Origin: Lustribacter sp965277075
GTDB taxonomy: Bacteria; Vulcanimicrobiota; Vulcanimicrobiia; Vulcanimicrobiales; Vulcanimicrobiaceae
Length of the DNA stretch: 64,000 nt
Direction: 5' to 3'
Assembly (NCBI GenBank): GCA_965277075.1
Contig: OZ255707.1
Coordinates: 1,736,001 to 1,800,000 of the forward strand
Shown: positions 16,602 to 25,161 of the stretch, piece after piece
Layout: each line of letters opens with the position of its first letter
Position numbering within the stretch: position 1 is the stretch's first letter
Program-made: the position numbers and the translations under genes
Notes under the pieces: model-generated
Databases searched by the model: none
Told to the model about the DNA's origin: nothing
The model's input: the letters and a program-made list of their open reading frames with translations, nothing else

Positions 16602-18371
16602 ATGCGATTTTTTTCTTGTGTCCTCATAACAATCTGCATCGTTGCATGCACCGTATCGAATGCACGAGCAGCAACGAAAAGCTTGGTCATCCGTGCCGAC
16701 GCCGTCGACTACTACAGTAACCACTTCGTCCTCACCGCCGACGGTAACGTCCGCGCGAGAATGAGCGACGGCACCGTCATCACCGGGCGCACCTTTGCCA
16801 TGGACCTCAAGCTCAATCGGTTTGTCGTCGCGGGCGACGTGCACCTCGATGGGCCCGACGTCCACGAACGCGGCGCGGCGTTCGCCGGCTATCCCGACCT
16901 CGACCGCAGCTATTTCCTCACCGAAGGCGACATCCCCGACCGCTGGACGTACTTCGGCAGCGATTACAAGGACCGGCATGAAGGGCGCCAGCAACCCGGC
17001 GACGCCTTCTATCTCCCCGATCTCGGCGGCGCACCACCGTATCTGGTGGGTAATCGCGTGACAGTGTTCCCGAAAAACAACATCGAGTTCGGTATCGGAT
17101 CGCGCATCCGCATCGCCGGATTGTACACGCCGACACCCGGCTGGGTCGTCAATTTCTCATCGAATGCTAACTTCTACCAGAACGCTTACTCGGGCGCGGT
17201 GTTCGATATCCAGATTCCATTCAGCGGATCGTCGAACTCGATCTCGGCCTTTGACGTGCGGTACGATCAGGTCCGCGGCGCGTACGTCTCATTCGAACAG
17301 CACATCGTTCACAACGCCGACTACTACGTTTTTTCGATCAACCCGTTAACGCAAGACGAGCGGCAGTGGAACTTCATCGCCTACAAGCGCGAGTCGCCGG
17401 CGCTCGAAACGCGGCTGTTTACGCAGCTCTCGACGCTCTCGACCTGGGAGTTCAAAGAGCCGAGTCAATCCAGTTCGTACGTGAATTTCCAAATCAATTC
17501 GCGGGTCGGGAAATACGCTGCGTCGCTCAACATCGATCAATACAACAACAGTCTGCTGCCGACGGACAACAGCGGCTTCGTCGGCCCCTATCGCGTCGAC
17601 GGTCACCCCTTCGACGTACAGTTTTCGCTGCAAAGCTTCGAAAACGAGTTCCGTTTCTTCCGCCGGCTCGGCGTTCCGGTGAAATTTCAATATCGCGCCG
17701 GTTACGGCTATAATTTTGACGGCTACGGCATTCCGTCGGTCAACGGCGCACCGACGTGGGGCGGTGCGCTCTATCCGCTCATCGCCCAGACGTTCGTCGG
17801 AGCAACGGTCTACACGCCGTCGATTCGCATCGCGAAGCAACTGACGGCATCCGTGAAAGTCGACAAGCAGCGGCAATGGTTCTCGCTGCCGCACCACATC
17901 GATACCACGAACTTCACCGCGACGATCGCCGACACGCCGACGACGACGAAAAAGCCGGCCTATTTTCTTTCGTACAACGTGCTGAACATCGGCGATTACT
18001 ATGGCAAGGATCAGCTCGCTGCGTATCCGCCATACCCAGGAAACGTGACCGGCCGGCCGGGCGTGTACGCGAACCAGTACGGCACGTTCACCGGGCTCGA
18101 CGCGTTTCGCGGGCTTGCGACGTCGCGCAGCTTGACTGGCTCGTTCGTCTACACGCCGACGCCGTACTTCGCGCTCAATGTGACCGCTCAACATTTCCAA
18201 GTGACACCGGCTCCCGTCCCCGGCCTGGGCGGACAGCCGCCGTATCAGATCACCGCCGATGTGCGCGTCCGGGTGACGTCGAACTTGCTGGTCGATGTCG
18301 CCCGCTCGTATTATTTCAACTTCGGCGACCAGCGCTGGTCGCCGCAATTCACGGTAACGCTTTCGCCATGA
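16602..18371 (+). CDS. OstA/LptD-like outer-membrane protein
   Basis: A 589-residue secreted protein. A signal peptide (MRFFSCVLITICIVACTVSNARA) is followed by an OstA-like repeat region (residues about 28-85: IRADAVDYYSNHFVLTADGN, then DGTVITGRTFAMDL) and a long beta-strand-rich part with alternating aromatic residues that ends in a strand (PQFTVTLSP), as expected of an outer-membrane barrel. LptD places lipopolysaccharide at the cell surface; this shorter form may be a divergent LptD or a related glycan exporter. I start it at ATG 16602, since upstream frame overlaps deoB on the other strand. Its TGA overlaps the next ATG. Confidence 0.75.
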   Translation: MRFFSCVLITICIVACTVSNARAATKSLVIRADAVDYYSNHFVLTADGNVRARMSDGTVITGRTFAMDLKLNRFVVAGDVHLDGPDVHERGAAFAGYPDLDRSYFLTEGDIPDRWTYFGSDYKDRHEGRQQPGDAFYLPDLGGAPPYLVGNRVTVFPKNNIEFGIGSRIRIAGLYTPTPGWVVNFSSNANFYQNAYSGAVFDIQIPFSGSSNSISAFDVRYDQVRGAYVSFEQHIVHNADYYVFSINPLTQDERQWNFIAYKRESPALETRLFTQLSTLSTWEFKEPSQSSSYVNFQINSRVGKYAASLNIDQYNNSLLPTDNSGFVGPYRVDGHPFDVQFSLQSFENEFRFFRRLGVPVKFQYRAGYGYNFDGYGIPSVNGAPTWGGALYPLIAQTFVGATVYTPSIRIAKQLTASVKVDKQRQWFSLPHHIDTTNFTATIADTPTTTKKPAYFLSYNVLNIGDYYGKDQLAAYPPYPGNVTGRPGVYANQYGTFTGLDAFRGLATSRSLTGSFVYTPTPYFALNVTAQHFQVTPAPVPGLGGQPPYQITADVRVRVTSNLLVDVARSYYFNFGDQRWSPQFTVTLSP

Positions 18372-19354
18372 TCGTTCGCTTCGCCGCCGTTATCGTGTTC
18401 GTCGCGCTGCTTGCCTCGTCGGCCGCGGCGCAGAATCCGCTCTCGCCGCTGGCGCCCGGTACGGGTGCGGCGCCGACGGCCACCTACGCGCCGGTCCCGC
18501 CGCCGGCGCAGATTCCAACCGCGCCGCAGACGCCGACGCCGGCGTTCACGACGACGCCCGCGCCCCCGGCAGCGGCGCCTGCCGTCAGCCCGCCCGCCAA
18601 CTTGTTGCAGTATACGGGCCAGCTGCTCGACGTGCGCAACAACTACGTCTTCTTCTCGTCGGGCGACGCGTTTCTCGCCGTCGATCCGCTGCCGGTCGTC
18701 ACGTTCGAGACGGGCCAGCCGACGACGGTGCCGCCGGTCGCCAAGATGTTCGCCCGCGCGACATTCAATACGGCGACGCACAAAATCGTCGAGCTCGCAA
18801 TCACCAAGAAGCGGCTGCCGCTCACTGCCGACACCAGTTCGCTGATCGGCTATAAAATCGAGAAGTCGCAAGGCGAATCGGCGCCCGAACTCGCCGGCGT
18901 CGGCGTCACCGGCAAGAAGGTCGCGGTCGTCTTCGAAATCACCGCGCCGCCGACGACCAACGTCACCGACATTCTCTATATCTCGACGGATGCGGGCGCT
19001 TGGAATCCGATGGAGATCAAACTCGACCGCGTCAACGCGTACGAATACCGGGCGCAACGCTTTTACGCGTCGGGAACGAAGTTCTCGTATCGGGTCACGC
19101 GCGGAACGTGGAACTCCGTCGAACGGGGTGAGGACAACCTCGATCCTGCGCCGCACCAATTTTTCGTGCGCGAAGTCGACTCGCTCGCCGCGCGCGTGAC
19201 CGTGTTCCACTGGTCCGACGAGAACCCGGCGCATCAGCAAGCCGGACCCAACGCGATCCCGACGCCGTTCAGCAGCAATCCGTACGGCGGCGGCCCCGGC
19301 GGCATCACGGTTCCGCAACTTCCGACGCCGCAGCCGACGCGCTTACCGCGTTGA
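18368..19354 (+). CDS. Secreted proline-rich protein with starch-binding-like (CBM20/CBM48-type) domain
   Basis: A 328-residue protein with a clear signal peptide (residues 1-20, ending SAAA-Q). Residues about 21-75 are a Pro/Ala/Thr-rich linker. The middle (about 75-175) is a beta-rich region of unknown type. The last third holds a beta-sandwich with carbohydrate-binding character: ITAPPTTNVTDILYISTD, GAWNP, then FSYRVTRGTWNSVERGEDN, close to the RGSW-VE pattern of CBM20-like domains. It overlaps the LptD-like gene (ATGA) and the next GT4 (TTGA), so it may bind a surface glycan made nearby. The binding role is inference from fold-level resemblance. Confidence 0.7.
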   Translation: MIVRFAAVIVFVALLASSAAAQNPLSPLAPGTGAAPTATYAPVPPPAQIPTAPQTPTPAFTTTPAPPAAAPAVSPPANLLQYTGQLLDVRNNYVFFSSGDAFLAVDPLPVVTFETGQPTTVPPVAKMFARATFNTATHKIVELAITKKRLPLTADTSSLIGYKIEKSQGESAPELAGVGVTGKKVAVVFEITAPPTTNVTDILYISTDAGAWNPMEIKLDRVNAYEYRAQRFYASGTKFSYRVTRGTWNSVERGEDNLDPAPHQFFVREVDSLAARVTVFHWSDENPAHQQAGPNAIPTPFSSNPYGGGPGGITVPQLPTPQPTRLPR

Positions 19355-20610
19355 CCGTGCGCACGCGGCGCATCGCCTTCGTCGTCGACCGCTACGCGGC
19401 GACGACGTTCGGCGGAGCACCGCTCTACGCGCACGGACTCGCGCGCCGGCTCGGCGCACGGTTCGACACCGAGATTCTCACGACGACCGCCCACGATTAC
19501 ATGACGTGGGACAACGCGTTCGAGGCGGGTGTCGAGCGTTCGGACGGCGTCACGATACGACGCTTCCCGATCGACGTGCAACGCAACGTGTCGCGTTTCG
19601 ATCGGCTTTCGCGCCGGCTCGTGCGCGCGCAAGCGCCGAAGCTTGCCGAACAAGAACGCTGGATGGGCGAACAAGGCCCGATGTCGCTCGCGCTACTGCG
19701 TTACCTCGCCGCCGAACACGACAACTACGACGCGTTCGTGTTCGTCAGCTACCTCTACGCGACGACCTACTTCGGCTTGCCGCTCGTCGCCGATCGGGCG
19801 CTCTTCGTCCCGCTCTCGCACGATGAATGGCCGATTCGATTCTCGATGTGGAATCGGATTTTCGCGCTGCCGCGCGGCTTCGTATACAATACGCCGGAAG
19901 AGCGCGACTTCACCGTCGCACGCTTTCCGAACGCGGCCGTCGACGGTCCCGCGATCGGATTCGGCATCGACGCGCCGCCGGCGGTCGACGGCGATCGCTT
20001 TCGCGAACGGTTCGGTATCCGCGAACCGTTCATGCTCTATCTGGGCCGCGTCGATCCGTCAAAGGGATGTGTCGAGTTGCTGCGCTCGTATCGGCGCGCA
20101 CGTAAACGTGACGGACGCGCGCTGGTCTTCGTCGGTGAATCGTACATGCACGTCGACGAACGCGACGGCGTTCGCGTTACCGGTCCGGTCGACGACGCGA
20201 CCAAGTGGGACGCGCTCGCGGCGTGCGATCTGCTCGTGCTGCCGTCGCAGTACGAGAGTCTCTCGCTCGTCGCGCTCGAGGCGTGGTCAGCCGGCAAACC
20301 CGTGCTCGCAAACGCCCATGCGCGCGCGGTTGCGGGTCAGATCGAGCGCAGCGGCGGCGGACTCACATACAGCGGCGAGCGCGACTTCGCACGGGCGCTC
20401 GCGCGACTCGACGCAACGGCGCCAGGGCAATTCGGCGCACGCGGGCGCGCATTCGTCGACGCGCTCTACCGTTGGCCGGCAATCGAGGCGCGCTTCAGCG
20501 CGCACCTCGACACCGTTTTCCGATGGAACACGGCGGCTTGCGGGGAAGCCGCAAACGCGACGGATTCGGGCGAAGGCGAATCCACTATGCGTAGACGCCG
20601 CGGATTTTGA
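19351..20610 (+). CDS. Family 4 glycosyltransferase
   Basis: A 419-residue GT-B enzyme. The acceptor domain opens IAFVVDRYAATTFGGAPLYA, with the family glycine pair, and contains FVSYLYATTYFGLP. The donor domain opens FMLYLGRVDPSKGCVELL. The ending LLVLPSQYESLSLVALEAWSAGKPV is the nucleotide-sugar-binding E-x7-E segment (ESLSLVALE). It resembles the first module of the 716-residue transferase at 7694-9844. TTG start, overlapping the previous stop as TTGA; GTG 19357 is a possible alternative. The tail runs 26 bases into the opposing gdhA gene. Confidence 0.87.
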   Translation: MTVRTRRIAFVVDRYAATTFGGAPLYAHGLARRLGARFDTEILTTTAHDYMTWDNAFEAGVERSDGVTIRRFPIDVQRNVSRFDRLSRRLVRAQAPKLAEQERWMGEQGPMSLALLRYLAAEHDNYDAFVFVSYLYATTYFGLPLVADRALFVPLSHDEWPIRFSMWNRIFALPRGFVYNTPEERDFTVARFPNAAVDGPAIGFGIDAPPAVDGDRFRERFGIREPFMLYLGRVDPSKGCVELLRSYRRARKRDGRALVFVGESYMHVDERDGVRVTGPVDDATKWDALAACDLLVLPSQYESLSLVALEAWSAGKPVLANAHARAVAGQIERSGGGLTYSGERDFARALARLDATAPGQFGARGRAFVDALYRWPAIEARFSAHLDTVFRWNTAACGEAANATDSGEGESTMRRRRGF

Positions 20611-21844
20611 GCGACCGCGTGACGCGGTCGATCGCCACCATGTAGGCGGCGGTACGATACGGAACCCCGCGGGTATCCGCGACCTCGCGCACGGCGGCAA
20701 AGTTCGTCAGCAACAGATCGCCGAGCCGCTCGTTGACGTCCGATTCGCGCCAGAAGTAGCCCTGACGATCCTGCACCCATTCGAAGTACGAAACGGTGAC
20801 GCCGCCGGCATTCGCGATGATGTCCGGAATCACCACGACTCCGTTCTGCTGGAAGATGCGATCGGCTTGCGGTGTCGTCGGTCCGTTCGCGCCTTCGACG
20901 ATCAGCTTCGCTTTGACGTGCGGAGCATTTTGCGCCGTAAGCACTTTTTCGAGCGCGGCCGGAACGAGCACGTCGCAGTCGATTTCGAGCAAATCGGCGT
21001 TGCTGACGCGATCCCCGCCGCGATAGCCGTCGAGCGAGTGATGTTCTTGCGCGTACGCGGTCGCGGCGAGAATGTCGATACCGTTCGAATTGACGTAGCC
21101 GCCGGTGACGTCGGAGATGCCGACGACCTTGCAGCCGCGCTCGGCGAACATGCGCGCCGCGATCGATCCGACGTTGCCGAAGCCTTGCACGACGACTCGC
21201 GACGCGGGCAGAGCGATGCCGAGCCGGTTCATTTCGTCGACCGCGACGAGCGAGACGCCGCGTCCCGTCGCCTCGACCCGTCCGCGCGAGCCGCCGATTT
21301 CCAGCGGCTTGCCGGTCACGACGCCCGGGACCGTCGTGCGCATGTGCATCGAGTAGGTGTCCATGAACCAGGCCATCGTTTGCGGCGTCGTGCCGACATC
21401 CGGCGCCGGGACGTCTTTATCAGGTCCGACCACTTCGACCAGCTCGGCAGCGTAGCGGCGCGTGATCCGTTCGAGTTCGCTCTGCGAGAGCTGCGAGGGA
21501 TCGCAGGTGACGCCGCCCTTGGCGCCGCCGAACGGCAAGTCGACGACGGCGCACTTCCAGGTCATCCAGAACGCGAGCGCCGTGACTTCGTCGAGCGTCA
21601 CGCCCGGATGGAAGCGGATGCCGCCCTTCGCCGGCCCGCGCGCGAAGTTGTACTGGACGCGATAGCCCGTGTAGACCTCGAGCTGCCCGTTGTCGCGCTG
21701 GAAGGGGATCGAAAAGATGAACTGGCGCGAGGGATGCGTGAGGATCGCCCGCATCCCCGGCTCGAGGTTCAGCAACGACGCCGCCTCCTCGAAATACGCC
21801 ATCGCATCTCCGAAGACCGAAACGTCCCGCACCGTCGTCGTCAT
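20585..21844 (-). CDS. gdhA: Glu/Leu/Phe/Val dehydrogenase (glutamate dehydrogenase)
   Basis: A 419-residue enzyme that reversibly deaminates glutamate to 2-oxoglutarate, linking carbon and nitrogen metabolism. Substrate-binding and catalytic lysines are in GPAKGGIRFHP (K73), WMTWKCAVVDLPFGGAKGG (K97, K109), and the catalytic aspartate is in PAPDVGT. The NAD(P) domain has VVVQGFGNVGS. Length fits the hexameric 420-residue class. ATG start, with about 70 bases of upstream DNA that hold an 8-bp inverted repeat. Its 3' end overlaps the convergent GT4 by 26 bases. Confidence 0.95.
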   Translation of the reverse strand: MTTTVRDVSVFGDAMAYFEEAASLLNLEPGMRAILTHPSRQFIFSIPFQRDNGQLEVYTGYRVQYNFARGPAKGGIRFHPGVTLDEVTALAFWMTWKCAVVDLPFGGAKGGVTCDPSQLSQSELERITRRYAAELVEVVGPDKDVPAPDVGTTPQTMAWFMDTYSMHMRTTVPGVVTGKPLEIGGSRGRVEATGRGVSLVAVDEMNRLGIALPASRVVVQGFGNVGSIAARMFAERGCKVVGISDVTGGYVNSNGIDILAATAYAQEHHSLDGYRGGDRVSNADLLEIDCDVLVPAALEKVLTAQNAPHVKAKLIVEGANGPTTPQADRIFQQNGVVVIPDIIANAGGVTVSYFEWVQDRQGYFWRESDVNERLGDLLLTNFAAVREVADTRGVPYRTAAYMVAIDRVTRSLKIRGVYA

Positions 21845-21859
21845 TTGTCGAAAAACCTC

Positions 21860-21906
21860 ACGCTTGAATGTTCCATTTGGATAAACGTCTGCGGTTGGTC
21901 AAGCGT
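21860..21906. promoter_or_regulatory. Inverted repeat upstream of gdhA
   Basis: Perfect 8-base arms ACGCTTGA (21860-21867) and TCAAGCGT (21899-21906) are separated by 31 bases, between the ychF stop and the gdhA start. The spacing suits a looped or dimeric regulator site better than a terminator, as no T-run follows. Weak call. Confidence 0.25.
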
Positions 21907-21916
21907 TGCGTAGGGC

Positions 21917-23011
21917 CTACACATTAAAGCGGAATTCGACGACGTCGCCCTCGCGCATCACGTATTCCTTGCCTTCGCTGCGGATTTTCCCGGCCGAACG
22001 GAGTGCCTCGGTCGTCCGGTACGCGACGTAGTCACCGTAGTCGATCACCTCGGCACGGATGAAGCCGCGTTCGATGTCCGAGTGAATCTTGCCGGCGGCT
22101 TGAGGAGCCTTGGTTCCCTTCTCGATGGTCCAAGCACGGGTCTCTTTCTCACCGGTGGTCAGGAACGTCATGAGGCCGAGCAGGTCGTAGGTCTCGACGA
22201 TCAACCGGTCGAGGCCGCCCACCGCGATGCCGTAGTCGGCCCGGAAGGCCGCCGCTTCGTCGTCGGTGAGCCCGGCGAACTCGGATTCGATTTTGCCGGA
22301 GAACGCGATCGCGCGGCTGCCTTCGGCCGCGGCATGCGCAAACACGCTCGCCACCATCGGCCCGGGCGCGGTGATTTGGGCCTCGTCGATATTCGCGACG
22401 TAGAGCATCGGCTTGGCCGTCAGCAGAAATAGCTCGCGGGCGACCGCCATTTCAGCGGAATCGGCCGCAAAGGAGCGGGCCGGACGATTGGCTTCGAGCG
22501 CGGCAACGAGCGAATCGAGCGCGGCGAGTTGCGGCGCCTGTTTCGGATTGACGCGCACTTCGCGAGCGAGCTTGTCGCGTCGACGGCCCAGCGTTGCAAG
22601 ATCGGCGAGCGCCATCTCAATCGAGATGATCTCGATGTCGCGCAACGGATCGGGGCTACCCTCGACGTGCGTGATATTGAGATCTTCGAAGCAGCGCACG
22701 ACCATCGCGACCGCATCCGTTTCGCGGATATGCGAGAGAAAGGCGTTGCCGAGTCCTTCGCCGCCCGATGCACCGCGCACGAGCCCGGCAATATCGACGA
22801 AACGTACGGTGGCGCGAACGATTTTTTCGGTTTTGCTGATCTCACCCAGTATGTCGAGCCGCCGGTCGGGAACCGGCACTTCGCCGACATTCGGCTCGAT
22901 CGTCGCGAACGGATAGTTCGCGGCCAACGCTTGAGCCGATTGGGTGAGAGCATTAAAAATCGTCGACTTGCCAACGTTTGGCAGGCCGACGATACCGCAT
23001 GCGAGCGCCAT
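21917..23011 (-). CDS. ychF: Ribosome-binding GTPase/ATPase YchF
   Basis: A 364-residue Obg-family P-loop protein, normal length. The G1 motif GLPNVGKST is at residues 8-16, the G3-like DIAGLVRGASGGEGLGNAF follows near 73, and the C-terminal TGS-like domain ends in RSEGKEYVMREGDVVEFRF, typical of YchF. It hydrolyses ATP in preference to GTP, binds ribosomes and affects stress responses. It is divergent from the nuclease-family gene at 23073 with 61 bases between the starts, and lies downstream of nothing obvious on its strand, so it is probably transcribed alone. Confidence 0.95.
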   Translation of the reverse strand: MALACGIVGLPNVGKSTIFNALTQSAQALAANYPFATIEPNVGEVPVPDRRLDILGEISKTEKIVRATVRFVDIAGLVRGASGGEGLGNAFLSHIRETDAVAMVVRCFEDLNITHVEGSPDPLRDIEIISIEMALADLATLGRRRDKLAREVRVNPKQAPQLAALDSLVAALEANRPARSFAADSAEMAVARELFLLTAKPMLYVANIDEAQITAPGPMVASVFAHAAAEGSRAIAFSGKIESEFAGLTDDEAAAFRADYGIAVGGLDRLIVETYDLLGLMTFLTTGEKETRAWTIEKGTKAPQAAGKIHSDIERGFIRAEVIDYGDYVAYRTTEALRSAGKIRSEGKEYVMREGDVVEFRFNV

Positions 23012-23072
23012 AGGAACGTAGGGTTATACTTCTACCGAAGGATTCGTCCTTGGCCCGTCGGAGATATCGCCG

Positions 23073-23546
23073 ATGCGGCAGATGAAGGTCGACAAGCTGG
23101 GAATCGATTTACTGACGCACGATCCCGTCGTCATCCTCAAAGACCTCGAGGGAAAGCGGTATCTGCCGATTTTGATCGGCCCGTTCGAAGCGACGGCCAT
23201 CGCGCTTGCGTTGGAAGGCACGGTCGTCCCGCGTCCCCTTTCGCACGACTTGATGCGCGCACTGCTCGAATCGCAACACGCCAAGCTCGAACAAATCGTG
23301 ATCCACGATATCAAAGATTCGACGTTCTTCGCCAAGCTCGTCGTGCGCACGAACGGCGAAGTGCAAGAGATCGACGCGCGGCCCTCCGACGGCATCGCGC
23401 TCGCGCTGCGCATGCAAGCGCCGATCTTCGTTACCGACAAAATCGCGCTCGAAGAGTCCGTCCCCGACAAAAAGGCCGAGGTCGAAGACTCGTCGCGTTT
23501 CAAAAAATTCATCGAAGAACTCAAACCGAGCGACTTCATCGAATAG
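23073..23546 (+). CDS. Bifunctional nuclease family protein (BFN/DUF151)
   Basis: A 157-residue protein with the DUF151 layout: VILKDLEGKRYLPILIGPFEATAIALALEG near the N-terminus, RPLSHDLMRALLE, and the conserved EIDARPSDGIALALRMQAPIFV. The C-terminal 30 residues are charged (SVPDKKAEVEDSSRF). Relatives from plants and bacteria have been reported to have DNase and RNase activity, but the role in bacteria is poorly defined. Start ATG 23073; a second ATG at 23082 fits the family N-terminus equally well. Confidence 0.9.
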   Translation: MRQMKVDKLGIDLLTHDPVVILKDLEGKRYLPILIGPFEATAIALALEGTVVPRPLSHDLMRALLESQHAKLEQIVIHDIKDSTFFAKLVVRTNGEVQEIDARPSDGIALALRMQAPIFVTDKIALEESVPDKKAEVEDSSRFKKFIEELKPSDFIE

Positions 23547-23614
23547 GTTACCGGCGGCCGGCGGCCGAACGCGCGTCGTTGCCTTTTTGACCAGCAGCTA
23601 AGCTAGGAGTATGT

Positions 23615-24415
23615 GTGGCGACGGAGTCGGCTGAAATCGGCGTGTACGGTGGTTCGGGCTTTTACAGTTTGATGGAAAATCAGCGCGAAGTTTGGGTGGA
23701 AACGCCTTACGGCGCGCCCTCCGATAAGATTGCACTCGGCGAGATCGCGGGCCGGTCGGTCGCGTTTCTTCCGCGGCATGCGAAAGATCACCGGTATCCG
23801 CCGCAGGCGATCAACTATCTCGCGAACGCATGGGCGTTCAAAGAACTCGGCATCACGCGCATCATCGGACCGACCGCGTGCGGTTCGTTGCAAGCGCACG
23901 TCAAGCCGGGCTCGATGGTCGTTGCGGATCAGATCGTCGATCGCACGACGGGACGCAAGGACACGTTCTACGACGGTCCGATCACGACGCACGTCAGCTT
24001 CGCCGATCCGTACTGTTCGCAGTTACGCCCGATCGCGATCGACGCGCTCACGGGCCTCGGCATCGAGACGCATAAGACCGGGACGATCGTCGTTATCCAA
24101 GGGCCGCGTTTCTCGACGCGCGCCGAGTCCAAGTGGTTCTCCGGTCTGGGCTGGGAAGTGATCAACATGACGAACTACCCGGAGTCGTATCTGGCGCGCG
24201 AGCTCGAGATGTGCTACGTCAACATTTCGCTGATCACCGACTACGACGTCGGGCTCGAGGGCGTCGGCGGCATCAAACCGGTGTCGCACGCCGAAGTGAT
24301 CGAGGTATTTGCGAGCAACAACGAGCGCGTGAAAGAAGGCATCTTCAAGATCATCGAGGCGATTCCCAAAGAGCGCACGTGCAACTGCGGTTCGGCATTG
24401 GCCGGCGCACGCTGA
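23615..24415 (+). CDS. mtnP: S-methyl-5'-thioadenosine phosphorylase
   Basis: A 266-residue member of the PNP/MTAP family that phosphorolyses methylthioadenosine to adenine and methylthioribose-1-phosphate in methionine salvage. Visible motifs: IGVYGGSGFY with the phosphate-binding glycine/serine, FLPRHAKDHRYPPQAINYLAN (RHG-like site), GPTACGSL, QGPRFSTRAES, and NMTNYPESYLARELEMCY, where the NMT methionine contacts ribose. GTG start with a strong AGGAG site five bases upstream. Its TGA overlaps the next ATG by one base. Confidence 0.93.
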   Translation: MATESAEIGVYGGSGFYSLMENQREVWVETPYGAPSDKIALGEIAGRSVAFLPRHAKDHRYPPQAINYLANAWAFKELGITRIIGPTACGSLQAHVKPGSMVVADQIVDRTTGRKDTFYDGPITTHVSFADPYCSQLRPIAIDALTGLGIETHKTGTIVVIQGPRFSTRAESKWFSGLGWEVINMTNYPESYLARELEMCYVNISLITDYDVGLEGVGGIKPVSHAEVIEVFASNNERVKEGIFKIIEAIPKERTCNCGSALAGAR

Positions 24416-25143
24416 TGCGCGTCGGGCGCGAGCGCATCGATCTCTCGGTGTATGCGCGCGCGCTGGGCGTTTTCGCGCGCAATCCGGTCGTCATCGTGAT
24501 CCCGCTGCTGGTTGCGATCATCGGCGTGCTCGTCGCCCAGATCTCCGGCGTTTCGGGCGGCGGCGCGCTCGGCGGCCTCACGAACGGGATCACCGGCTTC
24601 ATTCTGTTGCTGTTGCAACTCTTCGGTCTTGGAACGGCGGTTATCATCGGCGACGCGGGATGGCGACGCGGTACCGCGCGCTTCGAAGACGCCTGGCAAG
24701 ACGCGCGCCGCAAGGGCGGCGATATTCTCTTTGCGGCGTTCGGGTTTACGTTCGTCCTGAGCATCGCGCAGTATGCCGCGACGATCCTCGGCAGCGTCGG
24801 CATCATCGTCGTCGCGCTCGCGGTCTACGGCCTGATTTACACAATCGCTGCGGCGGCGATCGGCGGCGTACCCGGCGGGGCGGCGATCGGCGTGTCGGTC
24901 GAACGGGTGCGCAGCGCGCCGATCACGTCAGCGATCCTCACGGTCGTCGCGATCTTGCTGTTGATCTACTTCGGTTCGTTCGTCGGGGTGTATATCGATA
25001 GCTGGCTGTTCGGCCTCGTCGGCGGGACGACGATCGTCGCGGCACTGATCGATGCGGTCATCCGCGCGATCGTGACCGGTTATCTCGGCATCGTGATGGC
25101 CAAGATCTACGGCGACGTGTCGTTCACACCGCCGCGCTTTTAG
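24415..25143 (+). CDS. Uncharacterised polytopic membrane protein
   Basis: A 242-residue protein with about five or six hydrophobic segments separated by short loops. It begins MRVGRERIDLSVYARALGVFARNPVVIVIPLL, giving one amphipathic then one membrane helix, and contains a small loop WRRGTARFEDAWQDARRKGGD between helices 2 and 3. The pattern resembles DUF4013-like or glycerophosphodiesterase membrane-domain proteins, but I cannot name the family with confidence. It overlaps the mtnP stop by one base (TGATG), so it is probably co-translated. The longer frame upstream lies within mtnP. Confidence 0.75.
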   Translation: MRVGRERIDLSVYARALGVFARNPVVIVIPLLVAIIGVLVAQISGVSGGGALGGLTNGITGFILLLLQLFGLGTAVIIGDAGWRRGTARFEDAWQDARRKGGDILFAAFGFTFVLSIAQYAATILGSVGIIVVALAVYGLIYTIAAAAIGGVPGGAAIGVSVERVRSAPITSAILTVVAILLLIYFGSFVGVYIDSWLFGLVGGTTIVAALIDAVIRAIVTGYLGIVMAKIYGDVSFTPPRF

Positions 25144-25161
25144 CAAATTCGTGCCGTGTCA

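Noticed and set aside
18430..18600. GC-rich low-complexity repeat tract
   Set aside because: It is the Pro/Ala/Thr linker of the secreted starch-binding-like protein, not a DNA repeat element.
19529..21913. A 794-codon plus-strand open frame
   Set aside because: It runs across the GT4 in another frame and then antisense through gdhA; composition is Arg/Ser-rich and unlike a real protein.
23550..23600. CCGGCGGCC-rich stretch plus T5 as a terminator after the BFN gene
   Set aside because: The GC-rich part is repetitive rather than a clean inverted repeat and the T-run is offset, so I do not list it.
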